Of a stretch of DNA of 41,288 nt, positions 1 to 7,558 are shown in pieces. The translations under genes and the position numbers were made by a program. The notes below the pieces were generated by a model that made no database searches, was not told the DNA's origin, and saw only the letters and a program-made list of their open reading frames with translations. Source of the stretch: a virus; IMG/VR virus record IMGVR_UViG_3300031224_000023, positions 1 to 41,288 of that record; one strand, given 5' to 3'. How positions within the stretch are numbered: the stretch's first letter is position 1; every line of letters begins with the position of its first letter.

Positions 1-2
1 AT

Positions 3-74
3 AATGCAGTAGCATTGCAGCTAGCACATGATGCTCTCGAGGAAAGTTATAACAGAGTGGATGTATCATTATGA
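3..74 (+). CDS. C-terminal fragment of a small hypothetical protein (complete copy at 40893-41114)
   Basis: This is the end of the 73-residue reading frame that begins at 40893 near the right end of the window. It is split here only because the contig is linearised inside it. The last residues are RVDVSL, and its TGA overlaps the ATG of the next gene in an ATGA junction. The function is unknown; see the complete copy for its description. Confidence 0.7.
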   Translation, partial: NAVALQLAHDALEESYNRVDVSL

Positions 75-280
75 AAAAGAAATTAAAAGTGATATGTCGT
101 GGCTCATACGGCTACAACCTGACTGTAGGCGCAACCTATGATGTTGTAGAACTCATTGGGCTATTGATGACTAGAAACTTCACTTTCCCGCGCTATGTCA
201 CAGTGATTGACGACGATGGGAGACGGGCTTCAGCCCACGCTACGAGGTTTGAGCTGGAAAATGGATTATATAAAGACTAA
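71..280 (+). CDS. Small hypothetical protein, long allele
   Basis: A 69-residue basic protein of unknown function whose ATG overlaps the stop of the previous gene. The pattern of an N-terminal beta strand with VICRGSYGYNLTVGATYDV followed by a V-I-D-D-D-G turn resembles small SH3-like beta-barrel proteins that are common in phage early regions; this is only a pattern impression. At the right end of the contig the same gene has lost 157 bp and encodes only 26 residues, so the protein is apparently dispensable in part of the population, or the two ends come from different variants. Confidence 0.65.
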   Translation: MKKKLKVICRGSYGYNLTVGATYDVVELIGLLMTRNFTFPRYVTVIDDDGRRASAHATRFELENGLYKD

Positions 281-304
281 CGTATCAGATACAAAGGACA
301 TTAG

Positions 305-901
305 ATGAGTATGACAATTAATAGAGAAGACTGGCTAACGCGCGCGGCTATGATAGCAAGCGATATGTTGTTTAAACGTGCCGGATACACTGTGCCCAAC
401 AACGTGCGTTACTCGATGTCACTTCCTAGTCGCAATGCAATGAGCGCAAAGCGAACTACAATAGGGCAATGCTGGTCAAGCGTAGCATCGAGCGACGGTA
501 ACATCGAAATATTCATCACGCCCTTAATCGACGATGCCAGAAGCGTCTACGCCACGCTAGTCCACGAGATGGTTCACGCAGTAGTAGGCAATGAGCACGG
601 ACACGACAAGATATTTAAGCGATGCGCTCTAGCCGTGGGGCTGGAAGGCAAGATGACCGCGACGACAATAACAGATGCAGCATGGGATGAAGCAAAACCA
701 ATACTAGAGAAGCGCCTAGGTGCATATCCTCACGGCAAAATGGGAAACCTTAGCAGTAAAAAGAAGCAGACGGCTAGGATGGTAAAGATAGAGTGCGCTT
801 GCGGTTACGGGCCGATAAGAGCAAGCCGTAAAATAATTAACCATGAGGCTGGACTGCCCTTGTGTCCGTCATGCGGCGACTGCATGATGGCAATGTATTA
901 A
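305..901 (+). CDS. SprT-like zinc metalloprotease with C-terminal zinc ribbon
   Basis: A 198-residue protein. The zinc-protease helix motif HEMVH is at residues 87-91, followed by GNEHGHDKIF, which supplies a third histidine ligand (H98 or H100). This spacing is typical of SprT/Spartan-type domains. The C-terminus holds a likely zinc ribbon with cysteines at 164, 166, 187, 190 and 193. Family members in cells cleave proteins crosslinked to DNA; in phages the role is not settled and could be protection of replicating DNA or attack on a host protein. The ATG at 305 has an AAAGGA site 7 bases upstream. A truncated 5' copy recurs at 41188-41288. Confidence 0.88.
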   Translation: MSMTINREDWLTRAAMIASDMLFKRAGYTVPNNVRYSMSLPSRNAMSAKRTTIGQCWSSVASSDGNIEIFITPLIDDARSVYATLVHEMVHAVVGNEHGHDKIFKRCALAVGLEGKMTATTITDAAWDEAKPILEKRLGAYPHGKMGNLSSKKKQTARMVKIECACGYGPIRASRKIINHEAGLPLCPSCGDCMMAMY

Positions 902-1002
902 AAGGTTTTGTGATCCGCCAAGGAAGGCGCTAGCTAACCGAACTATTAATTCTTATCACGGAATTTTAACGATAGCAAATTAATGCTATAAGGAGCAACG
1001 CA

Positions 1003-1365
1003 ATGAGCGCAAAGCAGCAGATTATAGACAAGATTAACGATGATTTTAAAGGCAAGGCGCTTAAGGATGGATGTAGTAGTTCTTGCGCCTATCTTAATAA
1101 CAGTGATCAGCGCTGCGTAGTCGGCTTATTCATCGGCGACATAGGGCGAGTTAAAAACAGTGACGAATCGGCAGATGATGTGCTGTACGAGAACAGCGAT
1201 ATCCTTCTCGATATGCCAAGTCATAGCATCAAGTTTTGGCAAGCTGCGCAGGAACAACACGACGAATTAAATATTGACGACGAACTAGACTTTCAAAAGG
1301 GAGTACTAACGCAATGGGTTGAATCTAATTTTGATCTATTTGAGCACACAGAAAAGGAAGGATAA
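1003..1365 (+). CDS. Hypothetical acidic protein
   Basis: A 120-residue acidic protein of unknown function. The N-terminal half contains C24, C28 and C38 around a short Gly/Ser-rich turn, and the C-terminal half is helical and rich in Asp and Glu. An AAGGAG site at about 990-995 precedes the ATG. It is the first gene after a 100-base gap and lies one base upstream of the Gp88-like gene, so the two are probably co-translated. Nothing in it allows a specific function. Confidence 0.7.
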   Translation: MSAKQQIIDKINDDFKGKALKDGCSSSCAYLNNSDQRCVVGLFIGDIGRVKNSDESADDVLYENSDILLDMPSHSIKFWQAAQEQHDELNIDDELDFQKGVLTQWVESNFDLFEHTEKEG

Positions 1366-1366
1366 T

Positions 1367-1966
1367 ATGAAACTATTAACGCAGAACAGCAAGATGAAAA
1401 AAAGCGGAATGCGTGTCTTTAACTTCACGCTACCCGCCATAGATACATGCCCAAACCTGGGCGCTTGCGCAAGAGGGTGCTATGCAATGCAAGGCGCATA
1501 CCGATGGAGTAATGTTTACGCAAAGCATAAGTCCAATCATGACGCGACGTTCAGTCCAGAGTTCATAGGTAATATTGTTCAGGAAGTCAGAGCGAAGCGT
1601 GTAAACATAGTCCGCATTCATGATGCTGGTGACTTCTACACTAGGGAGTACGCAAGCAAGTGGATATCTATAGCAGAAGCATGTCCCGATATAGAATTCT
1701 ATGCTTATACGAAAATGGTGCAGTTATTTAAGGAGGAACTCTTTGACTTGCCGCATAACATGACAATCATCTATAGCTATGGTGGCAAGCAGGATGCCAT
1801 GATTGATCCTAGCACTGACCGCCATAGCCAAGTGTTTAAACACATCGATGACCTTAAGCTTGCTGGATACGTCGATGCAAGTAGCGACGACTCGAAAGCA
1901 TTAACACCTAATAAGAGGGTGGGACTTGTCTACCATGGCGCGAAGTCAAAAGCGTGGGGGGAATAA
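1367..1966 (+). CDS. Gp88-family phage protein (radical-SAM-like, function unknown)
   Basis: A 199-residue protein counted from the ATG at 1367, which has an AAGGA site; the frame is open upstream to 1319, but that would overlap the preceding gene. The N-terminal signature LLTQNSKMKKSG, then CPNLGACARGCYA with C28, C34 and C38, then the HDAGDFY and FYAYTKM segments are characteristic of the phage Gp88 family. The cysteine cluster and the strand-helix pattern resemble the radical-SAM-like phage Gp37/Gp68 proteins; that link is my inference, and the spacing (C-x5-C-x3-C) is not the classical CxxxCxxC. The last base of its TAA is the first base of the methyltransferase ATG, so the two genes are tightly coupled. 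Confidence 0.82.
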   Translation: MKLLTQNSKMKKSGMRVFNFTLPAIDTCPNLGACARGCYAMQGAYRWSNVYAKHKSNHDATFSPEFIGNIVQEVRAKRVNIVRIHDAGDFYTREYASKWISIAEACPDIEFYAYTKMVQLFKEELFDLPHNMTIIYSYGGKQDAMIDPSTDRHSQVFKHIDDLKLAGYVDASSDDSKALTPNKRVGLVYHGAKSKAWGE

Positions 1967-2499
1967 TGGGAAAGATAGGAAATGCAACAACTCCAGCGCC
2001 AATGTATATGTTTGACAATGACGCGGCAGGTAGGACATGCATCGGGAGGAGTCGAGTGTCGGCTCCTACAAGGTGGTTAGCTTGCGACGGTTATCTAGAC
2101 AGATCTCAAAAGATACTAGACTTTGGGTGCGGTAAAGGTGATGAAGCGTTTATACTCAAAAGAGATGGCTTCAAAATCAAGGCTTACGATCCATATCAAG
2201 AGGCGTTTAAACGCAGGCCAAGTCTTAACGCATTCGACGTGGTGCTATGTACTTATGTTCTGAATGTGAGTGCGGACGATAGGCAGATGCAAGCCATGAT
2301 TCTCGACGCGTACTCCCATCTCAGAAAGGGTGGCAAGGTATTCTTTGCTGTGCGAAGGGACATAAGACCAAAGAGGGCAGGACTTCAGCGGTGCGGATCG
2401 CATCAACGGCTAGTCTACCCCGACCAATTGTTTCCTGAGATGATCGAGAAAATCTATGAGAGGACAAAAGGTTTTGCTATCTATATGGCGACACATTGA
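1966..2499 (+). CDS. SAM-dependent methyltransferase related to DNA-phosphorothioation-associated methyltransferases
   Basis: A 177-residue protein starting at the ATG at 1966, next to a GGGGGG ribosome binding site; an in-frame GTG at 1954 is less likely. The class I Rossmann motif I is LDFGCGKGDE (51-60), with acidic residue D75 in AYDPY as motif II and LRKGGKVFFAV as the late strand. The N-terminal stretch GRSRVSAPTRWLACDGYLD before motif I is reminiscent of the N-terminus of methyltransferases found with dnd systems. The target (DNA, tRNA or small molecule) is unknown. No dnd or dpt genes are present in the window. Coupling to the Gp88 gene suggests that both act on the same substrate. 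Confidence 0.82.
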   Translation: MGKIGNATTPAPMYMFDNDAAGRTCIGRSRVSAPTRWLACDGYLDRSQKILDFGCGKGDEAFILKRDGFKIKAYDPYQEAFKRRPSLNAFDVVLCTYVLNVSADDRQMQAMILDAYSHLRKGGKVFFAVRRDIRPKRAGLQRCGSHQRLVYPDQLFPEMIEKIYERTKGFAIYMATH

Positions 2500-2561
2500 A
2501 CGCGCAGCGGATTTACCTATGAGATATGAACGTATAACTTTTAAAAACAAAAGAGGAATAA

Positions 2562-2906
2562 ATGATTAAAGTAGAAGACCTTTCAGTAATTAATGCTCAC
2601 CCCGTGAATTCATATCATGACACGGTCGAGATTAGTAGAGCAACTCTTTGCAATATAGTAGAGAAGTGTAAGAGATACGAGCAAGCACTAGTAAATTGCT
2701 TGTCAGTGGTAGATAAGGCATGCGAGAGCGAGACCTACACCACCAACGAGACGGCCATGAAGGTGGCAGTGCTTTCTTCAAAGATTAACTATGAGTACTA
2801 CGCGGCAATGCGAGCGCCTATTATCTCATCAAGTTTTGATTACACAAAAGCAGACGATAATAAGTATAAATCAATAGTGATTAATAAAATGGATTCATCG
2901 GGGTAG
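2562..2906 (+). CDS. Hypothetical protein
   Basis: A 114-residue protein of unknown function. Its middle (about residues 20-90) looks helical, with an evenly spaced pattern of Leu, Val and charged residues (LCNIVEKCKRYEQAL and following). An AGAGGAA site precedes the ATG. It is followed after 5 bases by a small zinc-finger gene. No motif is recognisable. Confidence 0.65.
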   Translation: MIKVEDLSVINAHPVNSYHDTVEISRATLCNIVEKCKRYEQALVNCLSVVDKACESETYTTNETAMKVAVLSSKINYEYYAAMRAPIISSSFDYTKADDNKYKSIVINKMDSSG

Positions 2907-2911
2907 GAGGT

Positions 2912-3082
2912 ATGAAAGAAAAGCAATGCACTAAGTGCGCAAGTAAGATGAAGCTTAGTAGTTTTAATAAGGACAAGAGAAGCAAGGATGGTTACAGATC
3001 CGAATGCAGACTTTGCCATTATATTATGCAAGCAGACAGTTTAGTCAAAAAAATAAAGGAGCTAGAAGATGAGCGCAAGTAA
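2912..3082 (+). CDS. Small zinc-finger protein
   Basis: A 56-residue protein with two CxxC pairs, CTKC at 6-9 and CRLC at 32-35, separated by 22 residues, with the connecting segment LSSFNKDKRSKDGYRS. This pattern is common among tiny phage proteins related to the zinc-binding part of HNH nucleases; the HNH catalytic part itself is absent. The C-terminal 20 residues form a charged helix. A GTAGGAGG site stands 1-2 bases from the ATG, and the gene overlaps the exonuclease gene by 14 bases. It probably binds nucleic acid, but the partner is unknown. Confidence 0.75.
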   Translation: MKEKQCTKCASKMKLSSFNKDKRSKDGYRSECRLCHYIMQADSLVKKIKELEDERK

Positions 3083-3746
3083 GTTATACGCATACGATAT
3101 TGAGACCGCGACCATTGGCAAGAGAGCTAACGGATACACGGATACTAAGCCTTATAAATTAGGCAACGTAAAGGACGCAGTTAAGATTGAAGCTAAACTA
3201 AAAGAGAAGAGGGCAGACGCAAGAGACAAGCACGCTTTGTCGTGGTTCACTGGCCGTATAATATCGGTATCTTTCGTTGATGTTTTTGGCAACGAAGAGG
3301 ATGAAGTCTTTGCCTCGCATGATGAGACGGAGATCCTCGCTAAGATTCAAGATAAGGTAGCTAAGGATTGCAAACTAATAGGCAAGACAAGCGACCTATT
3401 CGACAACGGTTTTGTGATAGGTAGGTTTATGGCCAACGCCATGAATGTTCCGAGTGTGTTTAAACAGAGTAGCAGGTTGCTTGATGTAGATAAATTCTTT
3501 GCATTCTCATCACAGTCTAGTCAGAGGGGAAGGCTTGACGACTACGCATTTGGCATAGACTACAAAGCTAAGCCAATGACTGGAGCAGGAGTGGCTGTCT
3601 TATGGAACGAGATATGCATGGCAGCAGTGAACTCTGACACAAAGAAGGAAGCGGCTGCTTGGGATAAGCTTAAGGATTATAATCTTCACGACTCTAAGGT
3701 GGTTGCGATGCTAGCAAAACTTTACTACGGTGATTCGTTTCAATAG
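3069..3746 (+). CDS. DnaQ-like 3'-5' exonuclease
   Basis: A 225-residue protein with the three signatures of the DEDD exonuclease fold: YDIET (D10 and E12) as motif I, LFDNGFVIGRF around D112 as motif II, and YNLHD at 204-208 (Y204, D208) as motif III of the DEDDy type. It resembles the stand-alone exonucleases related to family B polymerase proofreading domains. It lies first in the DNA-metabolism cluster, before the ATPase, SSB and primase genes. It could trim DNA ends for recombination or degrade host DNA. Because no phage polymerase was found, a proofreading role with a phage polymerase is unlikely. Confidence 0.78.
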   Translation: MSASKLYAYDIETATIGKRANGYTDTKPYKLGNVKDAVKIEAKLKEKRADARDKHALSWFTGRIISVSFVDVFGNEEDEVFASHDETEILAKIQDKVAKDCKLIGKTSDLFDNGFVIGRFMANAMNVPSVFKQSSRLLDVDKFFAFSSQSSQRGRLDDYAFGIDYKAKPMTGAGVAVLWNEICMAAVNSDTKKEAAAWDKLKDYNLHDSKVVAMLAKLYYGDSFQ

Positions 3747-3755
3747 GGGGAACAC

Positions 3756-4466
3756 ATGGAGATCAGGAAAAGTACAGAGTTAATCGAAGGCGCGAAAGTT
3801 AATACGCTATCCATAGGCGACAGTGGCAAAGGCAAGACGTGGTTCGCTGGTACTATAGCAGACTACGGCAAGCCTTTTATTATTGATAGTGAGAAGGGAT
3901 TGATGACGGCAGCGACCAAGGTTTTTGATTATGTTGAAGTCAACACCTTTAAGGAATTCCAGGAAGCTTGCGTGTGGTTCATGAAGAATGCAGAGAAGGA
4001 AGGCTACACTCATCTAGTTGTTGACTCTGTCACACGACTGCAGCAATACTTGGCCGAGTCTATCAGCAAGGACATGAAGCTATCACAGCAGCAATGGGGT
4101 GAGATACTAGCCACGTTACGCAAGACAGTTAACTGGCTTACAAAGGAATGCCCTACTCATGTTCACGTTAGTGCGATGGCCATGGAAAGTAAGGACGAAC
4201 TGACAGGGGGAGTTAAGATTTTCCCAAACATCATGGGAGCATTTAAGTTTGACCTAGCTGGCTACTTTGATGTTGTTCTTTATCATGACTGCGGTATCAA
4301 CAAGAGTAACGAGCAAGCTTACTGGGTGCAAACAAAGGGCGACAGCAGAATACCGGCACGCTCGAGACTGGATGCAATCAAGCCATTAAAAAAATTTGAA
4401 CGCAATGATTATGGAATCATAGCAGACATTCTTAACATCAAGGAGAACAAGAATGAAACCAAGTAG
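3756..4466 (+). CDS. RecA-like phage ATPase, Sak4/AAA_24-type recombination protein
   Basis: A 236-residue protein with Walker A GDSGKGKTW at 21-29 and Walker B HLVVDSV at 86-92. The layout (short N-terminus, P-loop, FIIDSEKG segment, then SAMAMESKDE as a sensor-like strand) matches the phage nucleotide-binding proteins that include Sak4, a RAD51-like ATPase that stimulates strand annealing together with phage SSB. The SSB gene two positions downstream supports this. A replication initiator or helicase-loader role is the main alternative. It overlaps the next gene by 14 bases. Confidence 0.8.
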   Translation: MEIRKSTELIEGAKVNTLSIGDSGKGKTWFAGTIADYGKPFIIDSEKGLMTAATKVFDYVEVNTFKEFQEACVWFMKNAEKEGYTHLVVDSVTRLQQYLAESISKDMKLSQQQWGEILATLRKTVNWLTKECPTHVHVSAMAMESKDELTGGVKIFPNIMGAFKFDLAGYFDVVLYHDCGINKSNEQAYWVQTKGDSRIPARSRLDAIKPLKKFERNDYGIIADILNIKENKNETK

Positions 4467-4818
4467 AGATCACAAACAGATGCAGAAGAGTATTGAGAGG
4501 ATCAAGAAAAACATGTCAACAGATGAGAGGCAAGAACTTATGGACGAAGCCGCTCGAGTTGAAGAGATCAGAACAGACAAGCGTATGTATGACATGGATT
4601 CAGAAATGTTTATCCAAGCTATGTCTCAATTCCTAACGTCTATCGTTAACGGAAGGGTCTCGCAGATAGGAGCATACAATGAGGAGACCATGTTTCAAGC
4701 TGACTTGGACACAGCCAAGAGCATGGCTGCATTCATGGTGAGGGATATGAATGCCTATAGAGATAGCAGAGAAGCCAATTACATTTATAAAGGTTCAACA
4801 GAGGAAGGGGTACAATAA
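4453..4818 (+). CDS. Hypothetical helical protein between ATPase and SSB
   Basis: A 121-residue protein rich in Met, Glu, Arg and Lys, predicted by eye to be almost entirely helical. It overlaps the ATPase gene by 14 bases and shares one base (TAATG) with the SSB gene, so it is probably made in a fixed ratio with both. It could be an accessory of the recombination complex; no motif shows this. Confidence 0.7.
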   Translation: MKPSRDHKQMQKSIERIKKNMSTDERQELMDEAARVEEIRTDKRMYDMDSEMFIQAMSQFLTSIVNGRVSQIGAYNEETMFQADLDTAKSMAAFMVRDMNAYRDSREANYIYKGSTEEGVQ

Positions 4819-5267
4819 TGGATATTTTCAAGCCGACTAAAGATCAGATCGAAGACGCACTTTCAGGGGGCATACCCAGATGGGAGAGCGGAACGGAAGT
4901 TCATATGATAGTAACCGACATCGAAGAGAAAGAGCAGGACGATGGCCTACTTCTTATTATCGAATGCGAGGTTCTTAACACCAAGCATAAAGGTAAAAAG
5001 GTTAAGCACTTTATTAGAACATGGAACCCAGCAGCAGCAAGACAATTCTACGACATGGTTCAGGCCTTCGTCGATCAGGATGCAATGGTTTTACTGGGGC
5101 AGTCAGGCGAGCTTAAGACATTCCTTATTGGCAAGTCTTTAGGTGGGCAGACTGATAACTACACCGCAGCAAGCGGCAAGGTTTACACGAACTACAAGAA
5201 CTGGACTGCAATCGAGGGATCTGGCGGATCAGCTCCAGACCTTGATTCTTCCGACATTCCGTTTTAA
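4818..5267 (+). CDS. ssb: Single-stranded DNA-binding protein
   Basis: A 149-residue protein. Residues about 20-110 form alternating beta strands compatible with an OB fold (EVHMIVTDIEEKEQ, LLLIIECEVLNTK, VKHFIRTW). The low-complexity linker GSGGSAPDLDSS leads to the tip SSDIPF. This acidic tail ending in D-I-P-F is the hallmark used by bacterial SSB to recruit exonucleases, helicases and primase. The OB part does not match classical bacterial SSB in detail and looks closer to phage DUF669-like proteins. It is coupled to the upstream gene. Confidence 0.82.
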   Translation: MDIFKPTKDQIEDALSGGIPRWESGTEVHMIVTDIEEKEQDDGLLLIIECEVLNTKHKGKKVKHFIRTWNPAAARQFYDMVQAFVDQDAMVLLGQSGELKTFLIGKSLGGQTDNYTAASGKVYTNYKNWTAIEGSGGSAPDLDSSDIPF

Positions 5268-5282
5268 TTAGAAGGGGGGTAG

Positions 5283-6239
5283 ATGTATAAGTACGTTACA
5301 TGGAGCGAAGGAAAGTATTTTTCAGGCGGTAAGCTATTGCCTATGGCGACCGTCTCAAGGCTTGTCGGTTCTATCAGTAAAACGAAGAAGGATCTTTTCA
5401 CTACTGTTCAGGACTACGATGCCGAGGGAAATATTATCGGATGCCCATTGTACTTCGACATCGACTCTCCCTCTCTTTACGATGCATACAATGATGCTAT
5501 CGGATTGTCTAACGCACTGGAGTGTGAGCTTGGAGTTAAGGCTTTCGCTTTCTTCAGTGGAAGTAAAGGCTTTCATATCATGGTGCCATTGTATGTTAGG
5601 CATAAGAGATGTCACGAGATAGTCAAACTTATAGCAGAAGACATATGTCCTCAGGTCACGGTTGATCCGAAGGTATATAGAACGAGATCTATGTGGAGAG
5701 TTAATAATAGCTGGAACATTAAAGGCGAGAGATACAAGATAGCCGTTAGTCTTACCGAGCCTCTCGATCAGATCATCGAGGCGGCAGAGAGGGGGCGTTT
5801 AAACAGCGAATGGAAAGCGAAGTGGATGAGTGCCTTGGGGGAATTTCCAGTCAGTCAGTATGAAGATAAGCTTCCAGTTTTTAAGCCGTCGAATCCGAAC
5901 GAGAACACTCACTTCTGGCGCGACATGATGCCATGCCTAGCCAAGCTATGGCGTGCAGATGCACCACCAGAAGGAGGTAGACACGAGCTTGCTTACATGT
6001 TCATCCGGCATTGTTACAAGTCAGGTCTAGATAGGGATGAAGCGGCATCGTACTTTAGTGTTCACCCATTTTGGAAAAATGTTGACGAGAACGATTACAC
6101 AAAGATAATTAGATCAGTATACACAACAGGCAATGCAGCCATGGGTTGCAAGCATAACGAGATGTTACAGTCAAACTGCATTAAGTACTGCAGATATAAC
6201 ATTGGTAATTTTAATTTAGCAGACCTATTAGGAGGTTAA
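5283..6239 (+). CDS. Archaeo-eukaryotic-type primase with PriCT-like and zinc-binding C-terminus
   Basis: A 318-residue protein. The AEP catalytic motifs are visible: YFDID at 57-61 (D59 and D61), FFSGSKGFHIMVPL at about 90-103, the nucleotide-binding motif with H98, and VDPKVYRTRSMWR with D128 and R133. The segment GGRHELAYMFIRHCYKSGLD (about 230-250) fits a PriCT-like helical domain, and the C-terminus carries CKHNEMLQSNCIKYCRY, a possible zinc site. It probably makes primers for phage DNA replication. A very strong GAAGGGGGG site precedes the ATG. Primase-polymerase activity is possible, which would matter as no separate DNA polymerase is present. Confidence 0.85.
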   Translation: MYKYVTWSEGKYFSGGKLLPMATVSRLVGSISKTKKDLFTTVQDYDAEGNIIGCPLYFDIDSPSLYDAYNDAIGLSNALECELGVKAFAFFSGSKGFHIMVPLYVRHKRCHEIVKLIAEDICPQVTVDPKVYRTRSMWRVNNSWNIKGERYKIAVSLTEPLDQIIEAAERGRLNSEWKAKWMSALGEFPVSQYEDKLPVFKPSNPNENTHFWRDMMPCLAKLWRADAPPEGGRHELAYMFIRHCYKSGLDRDEAASYFSVHPFWKNVDENDYTKIIRSVYTTGNAAMGCKHNEMLQSNCIKYCRYNIGNFNLADLLGG

Positions 6240-6240
6240 G

Positions 6241-6918
6241 ATGTTTTGGTGTTGGGAAAGAAAGAAGGCGCAGACAAGAAACGAAGTAGCAGACGATGGC
6301 CAAATCGAGCAAGAGATGGAAGCTCAGAAAGATCCTCTCGTCAGATCAAGGCAAGTGTTCCCAGATGGCTACAAGTCTTATGCTATTAGAAAGTTTGCAC
6401 AAATGAGCGTGGGCGTGAACCTATTGAAAGGACAGACTAGAGGACACATAGCTTGGTATGTCAACAGATTAAGGAATGGTCGCCCCAAGTACGAAGGTGC
6501 TTCAACTCTAACGGGGATTCCTTGGGAGATTATCGGAGTTCTTCATGGTCTAGAGTCAAGCTTTAATTTCGACAAGCAAATCCTTAATGGCCAGAAGTGG
6601 TGGAAGGTAACGAATTTGGTGCCAAGAGGACTAGGGCCATGGGCTAATTGGGAGGAGTCTTGTGTGGCAGGATTTAGGCATGAGCTTAAGCACAATCCAA
6701 TGCCCATCGAATGGTCAGTTGAAGCTACTGCCTTGTTCCTAGAGAGATGGAATGGCATGGGCTACTGGAGAATGAAGAGAGCATCACCTTATCTCTGGTC
6801 TTATACTTCAGTACAAGAGCAAGGCAAGTATGTCAGCGACGGAAGATACGACAGGAATGCAGTCAGCAAGCAGGTTGGCGGCATGGCCATGCTTAAAGAG
6901 GTAGGCTTCTTTGGTTAG
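6241..6918 (+). CDS. Endolysin (lysozyme-like peptidoglycan hydrolase)
   Basis: A 225-residue protein with a lysozyme-type segment IPWEIIGVLHGLESSFNF, in which E105 is the likely catalytic acid. It is followed by a C-terminal half with WNGMGYWR, SPYLWSYTS and GKYVSDGRYD, a pattern common to phage endolysins of this type. There is no signal peptide or N-terminal anchor, so export would need a holin; two candidates lie at 27.1-27.5 kb on the opposite strand. Its position in the rightward replication block, right after the primase gene, is unusual for a lysis gene. Confidence 0.75.
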   Translation: MFWCWERKKAQTRNEVADDGQIEQEMEAQKDPLVRSRQVFPDGYKSYAIRKFAQMSVGVNLLKGQTRGHIAWYVNRLRNGRPKYEGASTLTGIPWEIIGVLHGLESSFNFDKQILNGQKWWKVTNLVPRGLGPWANWEESCVAGFRHELKHNPMPIEWSVEATALFLERWNGMGYWRMKRASPYLWSYTSVQEQGKYVSDGRYDRNAVSKQVGGMAMLKEVGFFG

Positions 6919-6922
6919 CATA

Positions 6923-7126
6923 ATGATAATAGCTCGATTGATATCTGGCATGCAGGTCAGTCAACAATACAAGGCGTGGTTATCTGACTGCGTCCTGTAT
7001 GGGCAAAGGAGAGGAGCACAAGTCGATCTATTTAAACGACTAGAAGAATGCAAGGGGGTAAGGAGTGGCAAGCATGGCGGAAGCAATCAACATGATGAAC
7101 AAGGTCTTCGATCAAGGATTCGGTAG
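6923..7126 (+). CDS. Hypothetical small basic protein
   Basis: A 67-residue frame from the ATG at 6923, just after the endolysin stop; an in-frame TTG lies at 6911. The N-terminal half is hydrophobic to amphipathic, and the C-terminal half is very basic and Gly/Ser rich. Its last 53 bases overlap the better supported gene at 7074, so the C-terminal part may be compositional noise. No convincing ribosome binding site is visible. Function is unknown. Confidence 0.4.
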   Translation: MIIARLISGMQVSQQYKAWLSDCVLYGQRRGAQVDLFKRLEECKGVRSGKHGGSNQHDEQGLRSRIR

Positions 7127-7238
7127 AGGTAACGTAATAGCACACTGGCCAGACAAGGCATTCCAATCGTTCACAAAAGAAGAGATGGGAAAGTTTTGCC
7201 AGATGGTCAAGGAAGAACTAGAGGAAACGGAGGACTAA
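7074..7238 (+). CDS. Hypothetical 54-residue protein
   Basis: A 54-residue protein beginning MAEAINMMNKVFDQG and ending in a charged helix with ELEETED. The AAGGAG site at 7059-7064 has ideal spacing to its ATG, which makes this the more likely gene of the two overlapping frames here. The segment AHWPDKAFQSFTKEEM suggests a compact helical fold. Function is unknown. Confidence 0.6.
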   Translation: MAEAINMMNKVFDQGFGRGNVIAHWPDKAFQSFTKEEMGKFCQMVKEELEETED

Positions 7239-7241
7239 CTA

Positions 7242-7295
7242 ATGAACGAAAAAAACCCACCAATAATGGCGGCACACATAAGAGGGAAAATATGA
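7242..7295 (+). CDS. Possible 17-residue leader peptide
   Basis: A 17-codon frame (MNEKNPPIMAAHIRGKI) begins 3 bases after the previous stop, has a GGAGG 8 bases upstream, and its TGA overlaps the ATG of the next gene in an ATGA junction. It could serve to couple translation of the next gene. Such a short frame can arise by chance, so this is a weak call. Confidence 0.3.
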   Translation: MNEKNPPIMAAHIRGKI

Positions 7296-7558
7296 AAAAG
7301 GTAGTACAGGTGATTGAAACAAACGAAAGCGCACTAGAGTCATTGATGGGAAAACGGGTTACGTTTTTATGTCTTAATTATATCTATGTCGGTGAGTTAA
7401 TTGGAGTAAACGACACAAGCGTATGTCTAAAAAATCCTGCAATAGTTTACGAAACAGGTAAATTTTCAGATAAGAGCTACAAGGACGAGCAAAGTCTTTG
7501 CGTTGAAGAGTTCTTTATCTCTATGAACTGCATTGAGAGTTTTGGCGAGTTGAAATGA
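7292..7558 (+). CDS. Hypothetical beta-barrel (LSm-like) phage protein
   Basis: An 88-residue protein from the ATG at 7292 with a GAGGGAAA site. The pattern GKRVTFLCLNYIYVGELIG, then VYETGKFSDKSYKDEQ and CIESFGELK, recurs in small early phage proteins and looks like a five-stranded Sm-type barrel. The function is unknown. Its TGA overlaps the ATG of the serine-repeat frame downstream, and in some phages I recall a related domain being followed by a Gly/Ser/Tyr-rich tail; that recollection is not verifiable here. Confidence 0.68.
   Translation: MKKVVQVIETNESALESLMGKRVTFLCLNYIYVGELIGVNDTSVCLKNPAIVYETGKFSDKSYKDEQSLCVEEFFISMNCIESFGELK

Larger units (their letters stand above)
1..405. repeat. Left copy of the contig-end redundancy (long form)
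   Basis: Bases 1-120 are identical to 41041-41160, and bases 279-405 are identical to 41162-41288. Bases 121-278 have no counterpart at the right end, where a single A stands instead, so the net length difference is 157 bp. The duplication shows that the assembly is circular or terminally redundant with a unit of about 41,040 bp. This is seen directly. Whether the virion DNA is circularly permuted or has short direct terminal repeats cannot be told from the sequence. Confidence 0.95.

Noticed and set aside
2519-2569. 16-codon frame overlapping the start of the gene at 2562
   Set aside because: No separate ribosome site and too short to distinguish from chance.
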